The position numbers and the translations under genes are program-made. Of a stretch of 17,771 nucleotides of DNA, positions 14,496 to 17,771 are shown piece by piece. This DNA is from Bacteroidota bacterium (lineage in GTDB: Bacteria > Bacteroidota > Bacteroidia > Bacteroidales > GCA-2748055). Under the pieces are notes generated by a model, which worked only from the letters and a program-made list of their open reading frames with translations, had not been told where the DNA came from and did not search any database. Each line of letters opens with the position of its first letter. Within the stretch, counting starts at the first letter, position 1. The stretch covers positions 1 through 17,771 of the forward strand of contig DAOWNM010000012.1 in NCBI GenBank assembly GCA_030642565.1, read 5' to 3'.

Positions 14496-15749
14496 TTATT
14501 CTGTAAGCTTATGGAAATCGCTGCCGGTGGGGTTCTGGAATACGCGAAGGTCAAATTCTGGCATAATGGCCAGGATATGATCGAAGATATCGGCCTGTAT
14601 CGCTTCGTAATTGGCCCATGCCTGGTCGTTGCTGAAGACATATATCTCCACAGGCAGACCTTTGTCGGTGGGTTGCAGGTGCCTTACCAGGAAAGTCATT
14701 TCATTGCTTATCTTCGGGTGGTGATACAGGTACTCTTCCAGGTATTTCCGGAAGGTCCCAAGGTTTGTCATTTTCCGTCCGTTGGTCACAGTACCCTCCT
14801 CCATCTGGAGTGATCTGTTAAATTCGGCAATCTCTTTCTCCTTGTCGTTAATGTAATCCTTAAGAAGGTGGAATTTCCTGAGTTTATCAATTTGTGTAGG
14901 GTCCAGGAAAGTGACACTGTTCATATCGATGTTGATGGAGCGTTTGATCCTCCGGCCTCCCGATTGTTCCATGCCCCTCCAGTTGTTAAAGGATTCTGAT
15001 ACAAGGGCATAGGTTGGAATGGTGGCAATGGTCTTGTCCCAGTTCTGTACCTTGACGGTGTTGAGACTGATATCGATCACATCACCGTCGGCATTGTATT
15101 TGGGCATGGAGATCCAGTCACCCACATTGACCATTTTATTGGCTGAAAGCTGGATACTAGCCACAAATCCCAGGATGGTATCCTTGAAGACCAGCATCAG
15201 GACCGCAGCCATGGCTCCCAGTCCAGCCATCAGTGCCTTGGGTGTTTCACCACTGAAGATGGCGATGATCAGGATGATGGCTGCGAAATAAAAGATGATC
15301 TTAACCACCTGGACAAAACCTTTGATATTCCTGCCCTTGGATATGGGAAGCATGCTGTAGATCTCGTGCAGGGCATTCAGTATCGAATCGATCACCAGCA
15401 GCACTAACACGATCATATAGCTCTGGGTCAGGTTCTCAAGGAATTCGACCACTCCTGAAGCATCAAAAATATACTGAAATGCGCTGTATACTATCAGGGC
15501 CGGGGCCAGGTGGGCCAGGCGGTTGAACACTCTCCGCTTTACGAAAACATCGTCCCACTCGTTCTTGGATCGTTTTGCCAGTCTGGCAATGAAAATGATG
15601 ATGATCCTTTTTACAATAACATCGGCCAGAATGGCCAGCATAGCAGTGATGATAACGATTGAAGCGTTCTCAATAACGACCACTATTCCGTCCGATAGTC
15701 CGGTTCCGGTCAGCAGCTCATTGTACCAGTTAATCCATCTTTCAATCAT
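14496..15749 (-). CDS. MscS-family mechanosensitive channel, YbdG-like
   Basis: A 417-residue inner-membrane protein. N-terminal hydrophobic segments occur at about 24-46, 66-92, 110-136 and 144-162, followed by a pore-lining helix region rich in Gly and Ala (PKALMAGLGAMAAVLMLVFKD). The cytoplasmic beta part has the YbdG-type signature GDWISMPKYNADGDVI and SLNTVKVQNWDKTIATIPTY, continuing to WRGMEQSGGRRIKRSI. YbdG is the miniconductance mechanosensitive channel of E. coli and protects against osmotic shock. The match is to this subgroup rather than to MscS itself. It is divergent from the M64 peptidase gene, 109 bases apart. A near-match to the -7 box (CAAAAATTA on the plus strand, 15775-15783) lies just upstream of the start. 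Its conductance and gating are inference from the family. Confidence 0.9.
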   Translation of the reverse strand: MIERWINWYNELLTGTGLSDGIVVVIENASIVIITAMLAILADVIVKRIIIIFIARLAKRSKNEWDDVFVKRRVFNRLAHLAPALIVYSAFQYIFDASGVVEFLENLTQSYMIVLVLLVIDSILNALHEIYSMLPISKGRNIKGFVQVVKIIFYFAAIILIIAIFSGETPKALMAGLGAMAAVLMLVFKDTILGFVASIQLSANKMVNVGDWISMPKYNADGDVIDISLNTVKVQNWDKTIATIPTYALVSESFNNWRGMEQSGGRRIKRSINIDMNSVTFLDPTQIDKLRKFHLLKDYINDKEKEIAEFNRSLQMEEGTVTNGRKMTNLGTFRKYLEEYLYHHPKISNEMTFLVRHLQPTDKGLPVEIYVFSNDQAWANYEAIQADIFDHILAIMPEFDLRVFQNPTGSDFHKLTE

Positions 15750-15858
15750 GGAGATCGATTTTTAATGTATCACACAAAAATTAACACACTAAATTATCAA
15801 TATTAAGTCAGGAATAGCACTTATATTGCGATGATTATCATACCAAAATCAATAGACA

Positions 15859-17142
15859 ATGAAAAACAGATTTTCTCTCTTTGGTTCCATATGTCTGCTA
15901 ATGATTTTTCAATCTGCACACACACAGACATTTGACCAATTGTTTGACCCAGGTGTGATGCGAGTCGACCTGGTGTTTTCCGGGACGGCAGCGGAGACCT
16001 CCTATGCCCTTTCGGGCGTGAAGAAAGAGCAGTTTTACAGCGGACCCAAAACCAACCTGATTGATCCTTTCGATTATGGCGATCACAAATTTGTGGTGAA
16101 AGATGAGGCCAGCGGTGAGATGATATTCAGCCACACCTATTGTACTTTGTTCCGCGAATGGCAGACCACAGAAGAGTCGCAGAGAGTAAGGAGAGCTTAT
16201 CCCCATGTACTCAGGTTTCCCTGGCCCAAAACCAGTGTGGTAGTGGAGATTTATGATCGCAACAGTGCAGGCGCATTTCAGAAGAGTTGGTCGGCTACCC
16301 TCGATCCGGCATCGATCTTTTCGGATCCGGGGAATCCCTATCAATTTGAATCGGTCGATCTTGAGATCAACGGAACAGCAGAAGAGAAGGTGGATATTCT
16401 TTTCATTGCAGAGGGTTATACCACAGCAGAGATGGATAAATTTATTGATGATGCCAGACGTTCGGCCGGTTATATTTTCTCGGAGGAGCCATTCAAGAGC
16501 AACAGAAAGCATTTCAACATCAGAGCGGTAAAATCGGCCAGTCATGATTCAGGTACAGACAATCCGGGAGAGGGAATCTGGAACAACACTGTCGTGAACT
16601 CCAGCTTCTATACTTTTGGAGTTGAACGCTACATGACCACCATGGATTACAGATCGGTTTGTGATGTGGTAGCATGTGCTCACTACGATCAGATCTATAT
16701 CCTGGTAAATACAGATAAATACGGAGGTGGAGGCATCTATAACCACTACAGTATCTCTGCAGCCGACAACCTACAATCGAGGGCGGTGGTGATCCATGAG
16801 TTCGGACATGCATTCGGTGGACTGGCAGATGAATATTTCAATTCAACAGTAGCATATAATGATTACTTCCCCCTTGAGGTGGAGCCGTGGAACCCTAACC
16901 TCACCACACTGGTTGATTTTGATTCAAAATGGAAGCATATGATTGCAGATGGAACGCCCGTCCCAACTCCCCCGGAAGAAGCGTACGGGGAGATTGTTGG
17001 AGTATACGAGGGAGGTGGATATGTGGCCAAAGGCGTGTTTCGGCCCATGATTGATTGCCGGATGCATACCAATGATGCGGCCTTTTGCCCGGTATGCTCA
17101 GCAGCGCTTGAAAAGATGATTTTGCGTATCACGGGACTTTAG
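15859..17142 (+). CDS. Secreted M64 family metallopeptidase (IgA peptidase M64 type)
   Basis: A 427-residue exported protein with a signal peptide (residues 1-22, cleavage after THTQ or nearby) and no lipobox. An M64_N beta domain follows (about 25-170, including FREWQTTEES), then the peptidase domain (about 175-425). The zinc motif is HEFGHAFGGLADEY (313-326), with His313 and His317 as ligands, Glu314 as catalytic residue and probably Asp324 as the third ligand. The C-terminal part has the cysteines of CRMHTNDAAFCPVC, typical of the family. The Clostridium ramosum relative cleaves human IgA, but the substrate here is unknown; many environmental Bacteroidota have M64 proteins. No type IX secretion C-terminal domain is visible (ends RITGL). 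An ECF-like sigma factor follows after 50 bases. Confidence 0.92.
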   Translation: MKNRFSLFGSICLLMIFQSAHTQTFDQLFDPGVMRVDLVFSGTAAETSYALSGVKKEQFYSGPKTNLIDPFDYGDHKFVVKDEASGEMIFSHTYCTLFREWQTTEESQRVRRAYPHVLRFPWPKTSVVVEIYDRNSAGAFQKSWSATLDPASIFSDPGNPYQFESVDLEINGTAEEKVDILFIAEGYTTAEMDKFIDDARRSAGYIFSEEPFKSNRKHFNIRAVKSASHDSGTDNPGEGIWNNTVVNSSFYTFGVERYMTTMDYRSVCDVVACAHYDQIYILVNTDKYGGGGIYNHYSISAADNLQSRAVVIHEFGHAFGGLADEYFNSTVAYNDYFPLEVEPWNPNLTTLVDFDSKWKHMIADGTPVPTPPEEAYGEIVGVYEGGGYVAKGVFRPMIDCRMHTNDAAFCPVCSAALEKMILRITGL

Positions 17143-17156
17143 AACCTTATAATTTT

Positions 17157-17164
17157 TATATTTG
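17157..17164 (+). promoter_or_regulatory. Bacteroidota -7 box upstream of the sigma factor gene
   Basis: TATATTTG matches TAnnTTTG exactly. Expected transcription start is near 17170, about 23 bases before the GTG at 17193. The -33 element is weak (TTTA at 17138-17141). It sits in the 50-base gap after the M64 gene, which suggests the sigma factor has its own transcript. Confidence 0.5.
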
Positions 17165-17192
17165 TCGTTCATCAAATTGCAACCCTCTTCCA

Positions 17193-17771
17193 GTGAAAAG
17201 GCTGTCGGATGAAGAAATAGTAACCGGACTCAGAAAACGGGATAACCATGTTCTGCAGTATATATATAAGAACTGCTTTACCCCGGTCAAGCAGCTGATC
17301 CTTCATAATGCTGGGTCTGAAACAGATGCGGAAGACATCTTTCAGGAGGCTTTGATTGTGATATTCAAGAAGTTAAGGAAGGAAGAGGATTTCGAACTCA
17401 ACGCAGCATTTTCCACATATATCTATTCTGTTGCACGATTGCTCTGGCTGAAACATCTTCAGAAGATCAAGAAGATAGATATCGATCCACTCAACCGGGA
17501 TATGGAGGAGCGGATCGAATTTGAAGAACCATCTCCGGTAGAGGACAAGGATTTACGGATGGCCATTTACCAGCGTACCCTGGTTAAAATCCCGGAAGAT
17601 TGTCAGAAGATATTACTACTTACCGCTCAGGATCTTAGCTCTTTGGAAATTGCTCAGCAGCTGGGTTTTCGCAGCGAGGGATATGTGCGAAAGCGCCGCC
17701 ATTTCTGCAAAGAGTACCTGATCAATAAGATCAAAGAGGATTCCGACTATCAGGCCATGTTTACTGATTAA
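17193..17771 (+). CDS. ECF-like sigma-70 family RNA polymerase sigma factor
   Basis: A 192-residue protein with the two-domain ECF plan. Region 2: about residues 10-90, including DAEDIFQEALIVIFKKL and FSTYIYSVARLLWLKHL for core binding and -10 recognition. Region 4: about 130-182, LVKIPEDCQKILLLTAQDLS followed by a helix-turn-helix (SLEIAQQLGFRSEGYVRKRR) for -35 recognition. An acidic linker lies between them (MEERIEFEEPSPVEDKD). The start is GTG at 17193; there is no nearby in-frame ATG, and the promoter box upstream supports it. The gene is complete, and its TAA is the last three bases of the window, so any anti-sigma factor downstream cannot be seen. The regulon is unknown. Confidence 0.9.
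   Translation: MKRLSDEEIVTGLRKRDNHVLQYIYKNCFTPVKQLILHNAGSETDAEDIFQEALIVIFKKLRKEEDFELNAAFSTYIYSVARLLWLKHLQKIKKIDIDPLNRDMEERIEFEEPSPVEDKDLRMAIYQRTLVKIPEDCQKILLLTAQDLSSLEIAQQLGFRSEGYVRKRRHFCKEYLINKIKEDSDYQAMFTD

Noticed and set aside
15898..16545. Open frame of 215 codons antisense to the M64 gene
   Set aside because: It mirrors the coding frame of a convincing peptidase, and its translation has no known motif or signal.

Overview
The window looks like chromosomal DNA from a member of the Bacteroidota, probably a Bacteroidales-type or marine/anaerobic relative; the order is not certain. Evidence: repeated matches to the Bacteroidota -7 promoter box TAnnTTTG upstream of genes, weak Shine-Dalgarno sequences, lipoproteins with short lipobox signals, and family content typical of the phylum (DUF4136 lipoprotein, GWxTD lipoprotein fused by a stop/start overlap to rlmB, ABC-F ATPase, secreted M64 peptidase). 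Coding density is very high. No gap between genes exceeds 300 bases, and I see no tRNA, rRNA or CRISPR array.

Layout. Bases 1-140 appear to be the right end of an IS200/IS605- or IS607-like TnpB element: a series of hairpins followed by the GGAATCCC-stem-GGGAGGACGTCAA ending typical of TnpB omega (right-end) RNAs. The tnpB body is off the left edge. Bases 194-1039 (minus) encode DNA repair endonuclease IV. A plus-strand pair follows: a DUF4136 lipoprotein with a Tyr/Trp/Pro/Gly tract, and a small outer-membrane beta-barrel protein. They meet a minus-strand group: DUF2461 protein, cytoplasmic thioredoxin, and a membrane-anchored lipoprotein thioredoxin that looks like its tandem duplicate. Bases 4219-8347 carry a soluble hybrid histidine kinase with three PAS domains and an AGCS-family sodium/amino-acid symporter with an extra segment of about 110 residues.

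Bases 8344-13902 are a translation-related block: RlmD (23S rRNA uracil methyltransferase, minus) divergent from an ABC-F ribosome-associated ATPase, then a GWxTD lipoprotein whose stop overlaps the start of RlmB (23S rRNA 2'-O-methyltransferase). Next come an Lrp/AsnC regulator and a YbdG-like mechanosensitive channel (both minus). The window ends with a secreted M64 metallopeptidase and an ECF-like sigma factor (plus) whose stop codon is the last three bases.

Most of the genes are conserved housekeeping or envelope genes. The points that deserve a second look are the TnpB-element end beside nfo, the thioredoxin duplication, the inserted domain in the symporter, the aromatic tract in the DUF4136 lipoprotein, a nearly leaderless ABC-F start, and the tightly coupled lipoprotein/RlmB pair.
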